A stretch of DNA of 64,000 bases from Mycteria americana (lineage: Eukaryota; Chordata; Aves; Ciconiiformes; Ciconiidae). Under the pieces are notes generated by a model. That model was not told the DNA's origin and did no database searches. It worked only from the letters and a program-made list of their open reading frames with translations. The stretch spans positions 565,501 through 629,500 of the forward strand of contig NC_134383.1 in assembly GCF_035582795.1 (NCBI RefSeq). The letters run 5' to 3'. The translations under genes and the position numbers were made by a program. Positions within the stretch are counted from its first letter, which is position 1. Every line of letters begins with the position of its first letter. This document shows positions 36,885-47,660 of the stretch, piece by piece.

Positions 36885-36945
36885 TTCCAGCTGGGCGGCA
36901 CCGTCAGTGCCATCCCCATGGCACAGGTGGGGAAACTGAGCCATT
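36885..36945 (-). mobile_element. MIR-like SINE remnant
   Basis: On the minus strand the segment reads CTCAGTTTCCCCACCTG followed by ATGGGGAT. This is very close to the most conserved stretch of the MIR/CORE-type SINE (the same words with ATCTGTAAA in between). Only this core is recognisable. MIR-derived pieces are rare but present in bird genomes. It could also be a chance match to a short word, so the call is tentative. Confidence 0.4.
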
Positions 36946-39720
36946 GCCTGCCTTCCGCGTGCCTCCGGAGACCTCGCCTGGGAGGTGCTCTGAGCAGACG
37001 TGGAGGAAGGAAGATGCTCGTGCTCCCCTGCATCCTCCAGCAGGCACAGGGAGCCTCCCGTGTCCCGAGCCTCCCGCGTCCCTCACCGTGCTCCACGTGT
37101 CACCGTGCGCCCCGCATCGCACAGAGAGGGGTGAAAGGAAGGAGGAGGTCAGCGCGCACTCTCATGACATGGACCTGCCCTGCTCTGGTGCACGTTCCCC
37201 TTGGGAACACTCAAAAAAAAGAAAAATCTCACTCCGCCCATCCTCCTCCTGCTAGGCAAACTCGTACGAAGGCGCGGGTTCTTTTCCGTATACTTTTTTT
37301 TAGAGAGACCACGCGCTTACATTTAATTAAAAGTATCTACGTAGGAACGAGATTAATTCATTCTCCTTCTACCCAAGAGCCCTCTCATTGTGTTCGCTTA
37401 AATGAGGTTTTAAAATGTTGTCTCGCCGCCGTATGCGGGCTAGTTGTCTCCAGACAACACTTGGACTGTTATTCCAGCTCGTGCCGTGCCACCCCGCTTC
37501 CCTTAGAAGACACTGAAGCGTGCAGGGCCAGCCCCCGCTCTTTGGAGGACGTCAAGAGTAAACCTGAGGACGCGTGGGCATCTCCGGTCTGCCGGAGAGG
37601 ACCCGCTCAGCCTACCGATAGCCCCTATGGTCTGGGACGCCGGCAGCCTCCCCTCGGCACCCCCACCCTCACGTGCTCCTCTCGGCACGGGCGCAACCAG
37701 AGGATGCCGCGCATGCGAAGTTTTGCAGGGTCAGAAGGCGGCAGCAAGCGGGCGTGCTGAGGGCGAGGGCTCGAAATGCAAGGAGAGAGCTGCAAAAGGC
37801 TTCCGAGCCTGGCCGGAGGCACGGCAGAGGAGATGCGGCGGCCGGGAGAGGACCGTGCGGCCCCGCGCTGCGAGCGACGACGATCGACGCGGAGCGCTCT
37901 GAGCGAGCGCTGCGGAGGCAGCCTGCGCAGCATCGCTGCCTCCGCCCGCTACCCAGCACCGTCAGCCTCGACTCCGGCTTCTCCGTGCGATGCAAATCAG
38001 TAAATCAACAGCCTGTGAAACGCCTGCTTTCCAACCTGCCATTTTTCTGAGACGCCTGCCGATTTCTCCACGCAGGTCAAGTGCAAAGACGGTGAAGGGT
38101 GACAGCTGACAGGAGAACTCGGTGTTTAACCCTCCAAAATAAGAGGAAGGGAACAAAGCGGACAAACAAGCTCTCCAGCTTCAGAGAGGGAGGATGCGGA
38201 GGGATGACCTCAAGCAACACTGCAAGAACGGACCCGGCTATTACGCACGAAGAGCAATGCACGGCACGCTCCAGCCCGCGCTCCTCTTTGCATCCAAATT
38301 TCACCTGACGCAGAGAAACATCTTCCTTCTCACCCGCTGCCGGGTGGTGCCGGCGGCACACCGTGCTCCCCGGGGAGCCTTGCTTCCAGTGGAAACCGGA
38401 GCAGAAGCAAAGTTACTTGCGTTGCTGCCAGAAGCCGTGGGGACAGCCCCGGGGAGCACCGGGCTCCTGGGCTTGCTTTACCGTTTCTGGCAGGTCCGGC
38501 AGCCGTGGGACCAGCCCGGTCCAGCTGCCTCCGCCGGGCACTGGGGCAGGAGCAGGGGCACCTGGCAGAGCCCGAGCCCTCTCCAGCAGCTCCGAGCCGT
38601 CCCCGGCGGAGCCGCTGATGAGCTGCAGAGCCCACGAGAGACCAGAGGAACGCGTGGACCCCGTCCCCGCGGGGGTCAGCGATAACAGCAAAAGCTCACG
38701 CGTTACCGGAGGAAGGAGAGAAAGAAAGATCGCTGCACGTGGCGCGGCAGAGCTGCCTTCGGCTCTCCTGCCTTTAGGCAGCAGCGCTGAGCCGCCTGCG
38801 CGAGCCACGCTGTTATCGATACCGAGTCTGAAACGACGTGGAAACCGCAGCACTGCGTTACCCGTGCCGTGCTTTGGGCGCGGGGGGAACCGCAGGAGAA
38901 CGAGGGAAGATTGGGGAGGGTGTTACGGTGCTGCCAGGCCGGGAAAGGGCCGTGGACCCCACCGTGTCCAACCTCTCTACGGCACAGCTTTCTTCCCCCT
39001 TCCCTTTCCCCCACCTGGTTGCTTCAGTTCTTTTTCTTTCGTGCCATTTTACCGGCTGCCAGTCTTCCCATCGATAGGTGAGCTCCAGCCTCCCGCAGCC
39101 GAGAGTAATTGATGGGGGAGCAAGAGGTTTCTCCTCCCGAACAAGGGGATACCAGCCAGGTCCAACAGTAAACCAGTGCGGCTGTTTACCTTCTGAGTCA
39201 AATATGAAATCGCCCCGAGGTTTCCCCAGGCTCGTAAAGGCAGATGATCAGGGTGATCTTACTTACAAGTAGATCTCTGTCAAAAACGGGGAGCCAGACG
39301 CTGTCGGCCGAAGGAGAGGGGCTGGCGACAGCACCGGCTGCTGGCGGGGATGCTCAGCGATACGTATTCCGCTAGAGAGATGGAAACACGACTGCTTTTA
39401 AGACGCACAAACCCACAACAGGTCTGTAATAAACTTGACCACAAAGATGCCAGCTGCGGCACGTACGACGCCCTCTCGGCGCCTACGTTTCATTCCGCCG
39501 GCCTTCGCCCCCCGGCTGCGCGGCGTGCTCCGGAGAAGACGCTCTGCGCCGGCGGGCAGGCAGGGCGCGGTGCCGCAGCCGTCCCCCCGCTCGCCAGCGC
39601 TGCCGGGCCGCCCGCCACCTTGGTGGGGAGCCCCGCTCTTCCCTTCCGCGACAATCGGGCGCTCCCCGGGGCGGACCCGCCTTAACGCAAGGCGTCTGCG
39701 TCCTGCTTTCCAGAGGCAGT
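36946..39720. other. Intergenic, GC-rich
   Basis: An AT piece at 37210-37430 (TACATTTAATTAAAAG) and an octamer ATGCAAAT at 37990-37997. Dense CpG at 39440-39690. A 280-codon plus frame (36918-37760) and others are Arg/Pro/Ser-rich with no domain and run through the MIR-like remnant; I treat them as chance. Confidence 0.45.
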
Positions 39721-41140
39721 TCGTGCTGCACCTGAATTCCCTATGATAAATCCTTATCGGGAGTGCCCGTGGCAAGCCGGCGGTGGCTTTGTTCATTCGT
39801 ATTAGCTCTGCGCAGATTAGCTCTTCGCGGCGCTTAGTCAGTTCATACAGATTTCTGATAAATGTTTTGACAGATTTGCCTGACTTGGGGGGAAAAAAAT
39901 AAGAGCGAGGGGCAGGGGGGAAGAAGAAAAAGCGAGTCTTTGCCTGCCCACGCCTCAGAGAGTGCTTTAGACATGAAATATTCATTGCCGTTCAACCGCG
40001 TAGGGTCTAAAAAACCCATAAGCACTTCCATATCCCCAAATAACGCATCAGCGTTCCTTCCAAGTCCCCGCTCTGGCAGCAGCTCCCGGGTCTCGCTTCC
40101 CTCGTGTGCCATCGTCCCCGAGCCGCCCGCCCCGCAGAAGGCAGGGGTCCCCTGAAGGATGCTCCTCCACCGCTTCTTCCTCTGCGCCCCGAGAAGGACT
40201 CGAGGCTGCACGGGGATCTTTAAAACAGATTTGGGATGCTAGGTAGCTCTCACCTCCCCCTGATTTACGTCTCTGCAGCGTACATAGTAAATTCAGCAGA
40301 TCACCTTTACCTTCGCACTGTCTCTCCCCTGTAAGGCTAATCTTTTATTCATCTCAATTCCGAGTGAAGACTTTCTAGGCGGTACGGATGACAGCGAGAG
40401 CAGCGGGCGTGCCGCCTTTCAGTCGGGTATTGGGACTTCTGAAGCTCCGAACCTTTCTCGGAAGCCTGGGCTCTCTGTGCACCACCGCAGCCTCCCACCC
40501 GCGCAGGACCCGACGCCGGACTCAGACGGGCCGAGGTGGTGGCTGCATCGAGCACGATGCGGGGGTCCGAGTTCCAGCTTCCCCCACGCCCGAATCTCTC
40601 CCGAGGAGAAACAGGGCTATGCCGAGAGAGGAGCGCGCCAGCCTGACCCGAGCGCGGGCTGCAACCCTCCCGTCCTCCCCAGACGCTCTGCCTGGGGATG
40701 GAAATTTCCAGCGTCCCTTTCATGCAACCGTTTACTCTCTGCCAGATTTATCTGCCTGCTATTAGCCTTCGGAGCTCTGATTTGTTTGCCTGTCATTTGG
40801 ACAAATGTTGACGGGCAGAAACAAGCAGGGCTTTCTGGTTTTCCCCTCCCCCCCCCTTTTTTTTTCCTCCCTCCACACTATCCAGCGCCAGCGAGAACAT
40901 CAAGGGAAAAGGATGAACAACTGACCCATAAAATAAATACAAGGCTTACAGTTTCTGGTAAAGATTAAATATTGTAGGAGTCATGACTAGATAAAAGCTC
41001 GTGGAAGGAAAAGCCTCAGACCTCGATAGAGTATAAAAAAAAAAAGCAGCACATATATATATACACACACAGACGCGCAAGAAGACGTCTTGCAAATTTT
41101 ATGGAGAGCTTGACAATCTGAATACGTTTTGCTCCGGGCA
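39721..41140. other. AT-rich islands
   Basis: AT-rich at 39730-40060 (GACATGAAATATTCATTGCC), 40200-40390 and 40720-41130, with a CpG-rich part at 40390-40690 and a C/T homopolymer at 40840-40866. No gene recognised. Confidence 0.4.
41051..41070. repeat. Short compound TA/CA microsatellite
   Basis: An alternating AT stretch passes directly into an AC stretch, preceded by an A run at about 41036-41045. Confidence 0.85.
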
Positions 41141-43080
41141 GACTCGCCTCACAAGCGCACCTCAGCCACGGCCCTGAGAAACCGCAGGAGAAGCAGCGAG
41201 ACGCCGAACGCGGGCAGCGCGCTGTCCCGCGCTGGGAGGTGGCCGCTTCCGCCCCGGCAGCCGCGCCCCGGAGCTCGCCCCAGCTCCCCGCCGCCCCGGC
41301 AGCCTTCCCAGCGCCCCGCGATGCTTCGCTCACCCAGGTACGGCCAAGGAGACGGCCCTGGAAGGAGGAAAAAAAGCGCTGTTGTCTTGCTCCGTTCCCA
41401 CATGCTAGAAGCGAGAGGAGCCAGCCGGGGGCTCCGCGGGAGGGAAGCACGTTGCCGAGGCCGGAGGGAAGGCGTTCGGCTGCCCAGCGGTTCTAAGCCA
41501 GCTTTACCGACGCAGGGGCAGGAGGAGAGCGCCGCTCCTGTTTGACCCGAAAAGCGCGCGCAGAACGTACAGGAGAAAATTGCCTAAAATCTACTTCTTT
41601 TAACGCCAGGACAGACGTCTGGTGTGGAAGCCGAGCTGTCCCTCGCCCTGCGCCGCAGCCTGGCCAGGGCCGCGGCTGGAGGCGGCAGTGGCCCGTGGTG
41701 GGGCATCAGGCGCTCCAGAGACCGGACCAGCTAACAGAGTTCAGCGGAGGCCGCCGACTGTTCTCCTCGGCGGAGTCACGAGACGGCCTCCGCCGCAGAG
41801 CTGCCCGTGCACAAATAATCATAACTTACACGTGGAACAAACGGGCTGAGGCCGACGGCGCGACCGCGTTCGCTACCGTGGCGCTCGGTAATAACGGCTC
41901 CTCCAAACCTCTAGGACTTTTGCTGGGCACGCTGTGCGCGATGTGCTTTCGACCCTGCTAGTCCCAGCAGGGAAAGCTGCCGGCTGGGCTGGTAACAACA
42001 CAAGGAGTTTCCATTGAATGCGCGACGGGTCGAACAGCCTCAGCGATTCCCGCTCCCGGCTCCTCGTTTCCCTTCGCGTCGCTGCGTAACTGGCCGCTAA
42101 AGCACCCGGCAACCCAGCTGTCGAACTCGGCGCTTGCCAGGCTACTGCGGGTTCAGGTTCCCTCCCGCTATTTCCGGGCTTTCCAAATTATCTAGCTCCC
42201 AGGTTTGCTTTGACACACGTACCCAGGCAAGCGACGCAGCACCCCCCGCTGCGACACAGCCACGTGCAAACGCAACACCCAGCGACCGCAGGTACCGGAT
42301 AAATGGGGGGCCTCTCCCCCCAGCTCCGCGCCCCCCCCGGCCCTACCTGCCCCCCCGCGAGGCACACGAGTGAACCCCGTTTTCCTCCCCTCGTACCAAT
42401 CCCGCCGGTTTGCCTTAAGCGTGCGCGTTTTCCCGGGCAAGAAGGAGAGCTACGGGCACCGGGGCTGGGAGAGAAGCAGCCCCGTTGCCCGTGCCGTGCA
42501 GAGGACGACCCGGCTAACCACCGCGAACCCCGCGCTGCCCGCGCGCAAACCAGAAAGGCACGGAGCTGCTGGCCCTGACCCGGGCCCCGCGGGCCGGCCG
42601 GCCCAGTCGTACGGATGCCATCGCAGCAGCAGCATTAAAAGCTGCGTTCCCGCGGCGGGACTACGCCTGTCCGTGATCCCCGTTTCTAATCGCTGCGCAG
42701 CTCACGCCGTTGATGGAAGAGCACCAGCTCCGACTCCGTTTAGTTCTAAGTACCCCGAATTTTAACACTGGTAAGGCAGGCAAGCCCGAGGGGTCCGGAC
42801 CCCTGGAAGAGTCAGCGCGAGCCTGAGCGCTTGCAGACAAACCCGTGAAGTTGTGTCGAGCCTTGCTGGAAAGCAGCCTGCTCGGGACACGAGCCAAACG
42901 GGTCGGCTCCCAGGGCACAGAGGAGCCTGCTTGGCCAGTGACGCTGGCAAGCGTCTGCCCCTCGGCTGCTGCCTCTCCCCCAAGCATCAGATGCGCTCCG
43001 GACTCTGCGTCCAAGCAGACGAGCAATCGGGCAAACGCGAGCCAGAAAGTTAAAGCGGCGGCACAGAGAGAATTGGAGCT
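41141..43080. other. CpG-rich stretch
   Basis: Dense CpG at 41150-41500 and 42200-42640. Only short balanced pieces elsewhere. Frames are open on both strands. No exon or family recognised. Confidence 0.45.
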
Positions 43081-46000
43081 GCGCTCGGCAGCAAATTAGA
43101 CATTTAAAAACTGAGGAGAGTGACTGGTGAAGATTAAATGCATTATAGATTTGCTGGAGGAGAGGCGAGCGAAAGAAAAGGTAGATCATTGACACCCCTC
43201 AGGCAACAGGGTGAAGATTTGTTTACGTACCGGCGTGTAATCAAGTAGGAATGAATGCGAGACACGGGGCCTTAATTTTTCATTTGCAATCAAGGCCACG
43301 CACACCTTTTCTTAGTCACAGAAAAACACTGCTGTTCTCTTTGTTCCTGCTCAAGAGCAGCACCACCCAGAGAAGGGAAAATTACCCAGACGTAATCGGG
43401 CTGATTACGGGCAGGGAGCGGTCGGGGAGGGAAAGCTCCCGGGGCTGCGGGCAGGGGCTGCCTGACCGGCGGGCGCGGGCAGGAGCCTGGCTCCTCGGCA
43501 GCTCCGGGGCACCGTCGGAGCGACGCTCCGCGCACCGGGACCCCCGGCTGGGAGCGAGTTACCTGTGGCGGGTCACGCGGGAGCTGCTTCGGGAACACAC
43601 CGGGGCCAGGGCTGGCTGGGATCCCCGGGATGCCGCGCCCGGGCTGGAGCTCGCTCCGGCTTTAAAAGGCTGTTTTCCGATGCTGGGAGAAGGAAAGCAC
43701 CCCAGGTTGTCTGAAGTCTCCCGCTGGACTCGTGGCTCCGCCAGACTCGTGGAAAGGGCTCTAGGCGGAAGCGTTGATGCCGGGGTCCGGTCCGGGAAGC
43801 GTGGCAGAGCCTACAAAACATGAACGCCTGGGGCGTGAATACGGGGCACGCCTGCGGAAACGGGACGGTGCCGGCGGCAGGCCTCGCCCCAGCGAGGGGG
43901 CAGCGGGCAGCACCTCCCGTCCTGGTGACAGGCAAAGGGACCAGGCACAGAAGATGGAAAGCTGGCCACGGGCACAGAAAGCCAGCGGAGAGGAGACGGA
44001 AACAGAGAAGGGTGCAAGGAGCAGAGGAAGGGAAGGACGCGGGGAGTCGCAGGCTGGAGGTTACCTTCTCCGTCTTACTGAAATTCCTGCGCGGCTGCCG
44101 TTTTGAGGAGCTGCTGCCGACCGGTCGCCGGCGCGCAGCCGGGAGCGGGGCAGCGGCGCCGGGGAGCCGCGAGGTGCCGGCCCTGAGGGAGGCCGGAGAG
44201 GCGAGAGCAGAGGAGAGAGGAGGGCGTGCGATCAAACGTTCCCTTTGCTCCTGGCAGCCTTCGCGTCTCCCGCTTGCTCGTTTCGTGCGTGCCCGCTCCG
44301 AGCGTGCTCCGGCGGGCGCGGCGACGCCGGCGCGGCTCGCCCTGCTGCTGCAGCAAGGAGGCAGAGGCACGGGCTCCGGGGAGGAGAGGGGAGACCCGGC
44401 ACAGGGGAGCTCGGCCGGCGGGTGCTTAACCCCGGGCGTCCACGCAGAAGGCTCTGCACCCCAAATGCAAACCGTTAACGACCAGGCGTCAACATCCAGG
44501 CTGCACAGGCAGCGCGACAGAGACCCGAAGGCAGCGAGGGAATCCCGCTTTTGCTGGGAAAGGGGAGGGAATCCCACTCTCCCCAAAGGATGCTGAGAGC
44601 AAGCACGCAGGGGCTCGGGGCGGACGCGAAGGACGACGCTGTTACTGTCGGGACGCGAAGCAAGTCTTTGTTTAAGCCACTCGGAGGAAAGCGGGATGTC
44701 CAGAAATCAATCGAGGTCAAAGGGAGCGTTGGAAACCGCCCAGCAGGTCTTTAAAATAGTCCCTGCTCTTCCCCAGCACTTGGTGTCTCAGGATCTTTTG
44801 AAACACCAGGGACTCCTTCCCCCTTTTTACTGCGAGACGGAGAAAAGGTTCCTCACCTCGCAGGGAGCGACACGGAGGCAGAAAAGAAAGGCTCCAGCCC
44901 AGCAAAGTGCTGAAGGGCACGGGGAGTCTCTGCGACTACGGGGCTATTTCACGGGAGCGGGGACTCGCCTCCTTGCCGGGGCCAGGGCCCGGGACGGCCT
45001 CAAGCAGCTCTACGAAGCCACCAGCCGGGAGCGACAGCGGGGAGGCAGAAGCGGGTCTCGCTTACGGCACAGTCCGGGGCCGGGAACGAAACCTCGCGGG
45101 GCTGCTGAACGCCCTCGCTCTTCGAAGGGGCTCCGCTCCCTTTTCCTCCGGAGCTCAGAGCTTCCCCCAGACTACGCTCGGGCTGCCAAGCGCCCGCAGA
45201 TCCTGCCTGCCTTTCATTTCCTTCCACTGCCGGTCGAGGAGCTGCTGAATCGCGTCTACCCGTGTCCTTTTCCTATCTGTAGCCTGCATTCCTCTTCTGC
45301 CTGTAGTCTGTGCTCCCATCCTACCTGCGTTACTCCAGGTCTGCTGCTTGCAGTAGCGCTGCTGTCCTGCAAAACAGGATGGGCAGCGGGAGCGGGAGAA
45401 CACAGGCTGCGGGGCAGAGAGGCAGAGACACGCGGGTTAAAGCCCCTGTCAACTTAGCTAGGCCTTAGCTGACAGGGAAAACAGATGGAAGAGCTCTGCA
45501 CGTCCCTCTGAGGCGCTGACGAGTCCTTCAGAGCTGAGCGATGTCGTCCATCCGTCTGGCCGCATCCAGGCAATTCAGCGAGAGTGAAACGGCGTGAGGG
45601 AGGGGAGAGGCCGGGCCAGGAGGGACGAGCAAGGAGCAGACCTGACATGGGACGGGAGGGCATCCGAACCGCGCCGAGCGTGGGCTCCATCCGCTCAGCA
45701 CCCCGCTGGTAGCAGAGGGGCTGCGGGAGCAGGGCCGGCCGCGGTCCCCACCTCCCGGCGTCGCCGAGGGCTTTCTCTCTAGGAGAGCCTAGCCAGGGAG
45801 GGATCGCCGTGCTCTTACCTTGCTTCTTGCGGTTTTTGCAAGTTCTAGCAGTAAAGCTGGCCCTTCCCCCGGGACAAATCGTCCCGCCTGCCTCCGTGCC
45901 GGCGCAGCGGCGCCGATGTTAGACGGGCCAAGCGCCTGGCTGTCCCAACGCGAAGCAGTCGCCCCCTCTGCTTGCGGCCCTCCCGGCTGAGCTGGTCCTG

Positions 46001-46293
46001 GCCTGCCCTGCTTCCACGTCGCGGGCACTCGGCAGGCCTTGCCGGAGCGCCGGGCACCGACGGCACCGGGCAGCCCCCCGCCTCCTCCATCGGCACAGCA
46101 GCGAAAACCGCCTGGCGTTTCTCCAGAGCCTGGGGAAACTGTTTAGAGGGGCCACTGCCGTAATCGATTAAGCACCGGCCACGCTTACCCGTGCCCTGCC
46201 GATACAGAGACAGCCGATCGATGCCAGCCCTGCCGCCTCCGCAGCAGCTCGCCATAGCGGGGGGAGGCTGGGGCTGCTGCCTCTATTTCCCTG
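43081..46293. other. AT-rich island then long CpG-rich stretch
   Basis: 43081-43400 is AT-rich (GTGAAGATTAAATGCATTATAG). From 43400 to about 46260 the DNA is GC-rich, most strongly at 43400-44450, where 250-340-codon frames exist on both strands at once. Such double-strand openness and Arg/Pro/Ala-rich products argue against coding. Confidence 0.45.
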
Positions 46294-46400
46294 CTTAGCT
46301 AAAGTGTGTTTATGTAACTAAAGTTCACATATTTAACTCAAGTTTGTTCGTGCAACTAAAGTTCACATATTTAACTAAAGCATGTTTAGTCAATTAAAGC
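46294..46400. repeat. Diverged 38-bp tandem repeat, AT-rich
   Basis: A 23-bp block beginning AACTAAAGTTCACATATTT occurs at 46316-46338 and again, identical, at 46354-46376 (period 38). Partial, more diverged units lie on either side (GCTAAAGTGTGTTTATG before, AACTAAAGCATGTTTAG after). About 2.7 units in all. The constant part contains AAAGTTCA, a nuclear-receptor half-site-like word. Confidence 0.85.
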
Positions 46401-47660
46401 TGGCCGAGGAGCTGCGGCAGTTTGCAAGGCAGCAGCACGGCACGCAGAGCTGTGCCCGTCTGCAGAATCACCCTGCCTGTACCTTCCCTACGAGCTTCGG
46501 TGAAAAACCTACCGCCCTGCTGACTGTATACTCACGTTTTTCAGGACAGACCGTTGACGTGCAGCAGGCAATGTCTCCGCGGCTGCCTGTTGAAATAGGA
46601 CAAGGCTAGTTTAAACTTGCATTGGCCATTAGACTGAAATGCTTTTCTCGGTGTACTAGTTCGGCTGTTAAAATACTAGCCCGAGTGTTGCTTTTCAGAC
46701 GGAATTTGTTTTTTTCCCTTCACTGAAATTACACATCCAGATAAAGCGCCGTTCACTTAAACTCAGAAGAGGGTGATGCGTGCGAGGGAGATAATCTGCC
46801 GCAAATGCTTGGCAAACGGGAACCACCAGAGTTACGGCCTTGCGCGGCGCAGGGCTGAGCCGCTCTGCCGGGCTCGCGGGTCTCGAGCAAAGCTCGTTCC
46901 ACCTCCTGCGCCGTCAACGCCGTGCCTGCGCCGTACTCGCCGCAGACCGCTCACCGTGACGGTATTTTGCACTTGCTTGCCAGAACCACCGCGCAGCCCG
47001 ACGCGTACGGAACAGCAGCTTCGGGCCTCACGCAGCGGGGCGGCTGCTGCTGCCGCTGCTGCTGCTGCTGCTGCTGCGCAGGGACGGGCTCCCAGCGTCG
47101 CCTCGACCCGGGGAGGGGGAGGACAAGGAGGGGCGGCGCATCCCCGCCCGATCGATGCCGCGTGGAGCAGACGTTATCCCACGCTACCCGCCACTGCCTG
47201 CAAAATGGGATTGGATCTGCAGAAAAAGCTATTAGCCCGTTGTCAGGGCCCTCTGATGAGAAGCGACTGGCCGGCGCGGATCGATGCTGCCGGTCGCGCC
47301 TCGCCCCAGCTCCCCGCTTCTTTTGCAGCGGCAAGTGTATTTCAATCACGGAGCTCCGAAGTCAGGTACGTTTTACCTGATGTAAGTTAAAGTGTCATTT
47401 ATCACTAATTACCTTTCGTGGCACAAGCGTTCAAAGCCTTGCCTCTTAGCAACGTCAGCCTGGCAGAAAAGGCGGTAATTACGCGAGTCAGAATCGTTTA
47501 CTAAGTTAAAATAATTCCTCCCTGTATTCGGTTAAAAAAGGAAAAAAAGAATTCTTTTACTTACCGAACAAAATAATCGTGCGACGAGGACCAAATGATT
47601 TAGGCAACTCGTGAAAATGCTAAGTTCGGGGCAAACGCTACTTTCTTATTGAGGTAACGA
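46401..47660. other. Intergenic, AT then CpG then AT
   Basis: AT-rich or balanced to 46770, CpG-rich 46840-47320 with the GCT repeat, AT-rich again 47380-47660 (CATTTATCACTAATTACC). No gene recognised. Confidence 0.4.
47043..47077. repeat. GCT trinucleotide repeat
   Basis: Eleven to twelve GCT triplets with one GCC interruption, inside a CpG-rich stretch. It appears as poly-Ala, poly-Cys or poly-Leu on the plus strand and poly-Gln on the minus strand in ORFs that I regard as spurious. Confidence 0.9.

Noticed and set aside
43573..44586. 337-codon minus-strand frame with a 258-codon plus frame opposite
   Set aside because: Simultaneous openness on both strands in CpG-dense DNA, with no recognisable motif or splice context.
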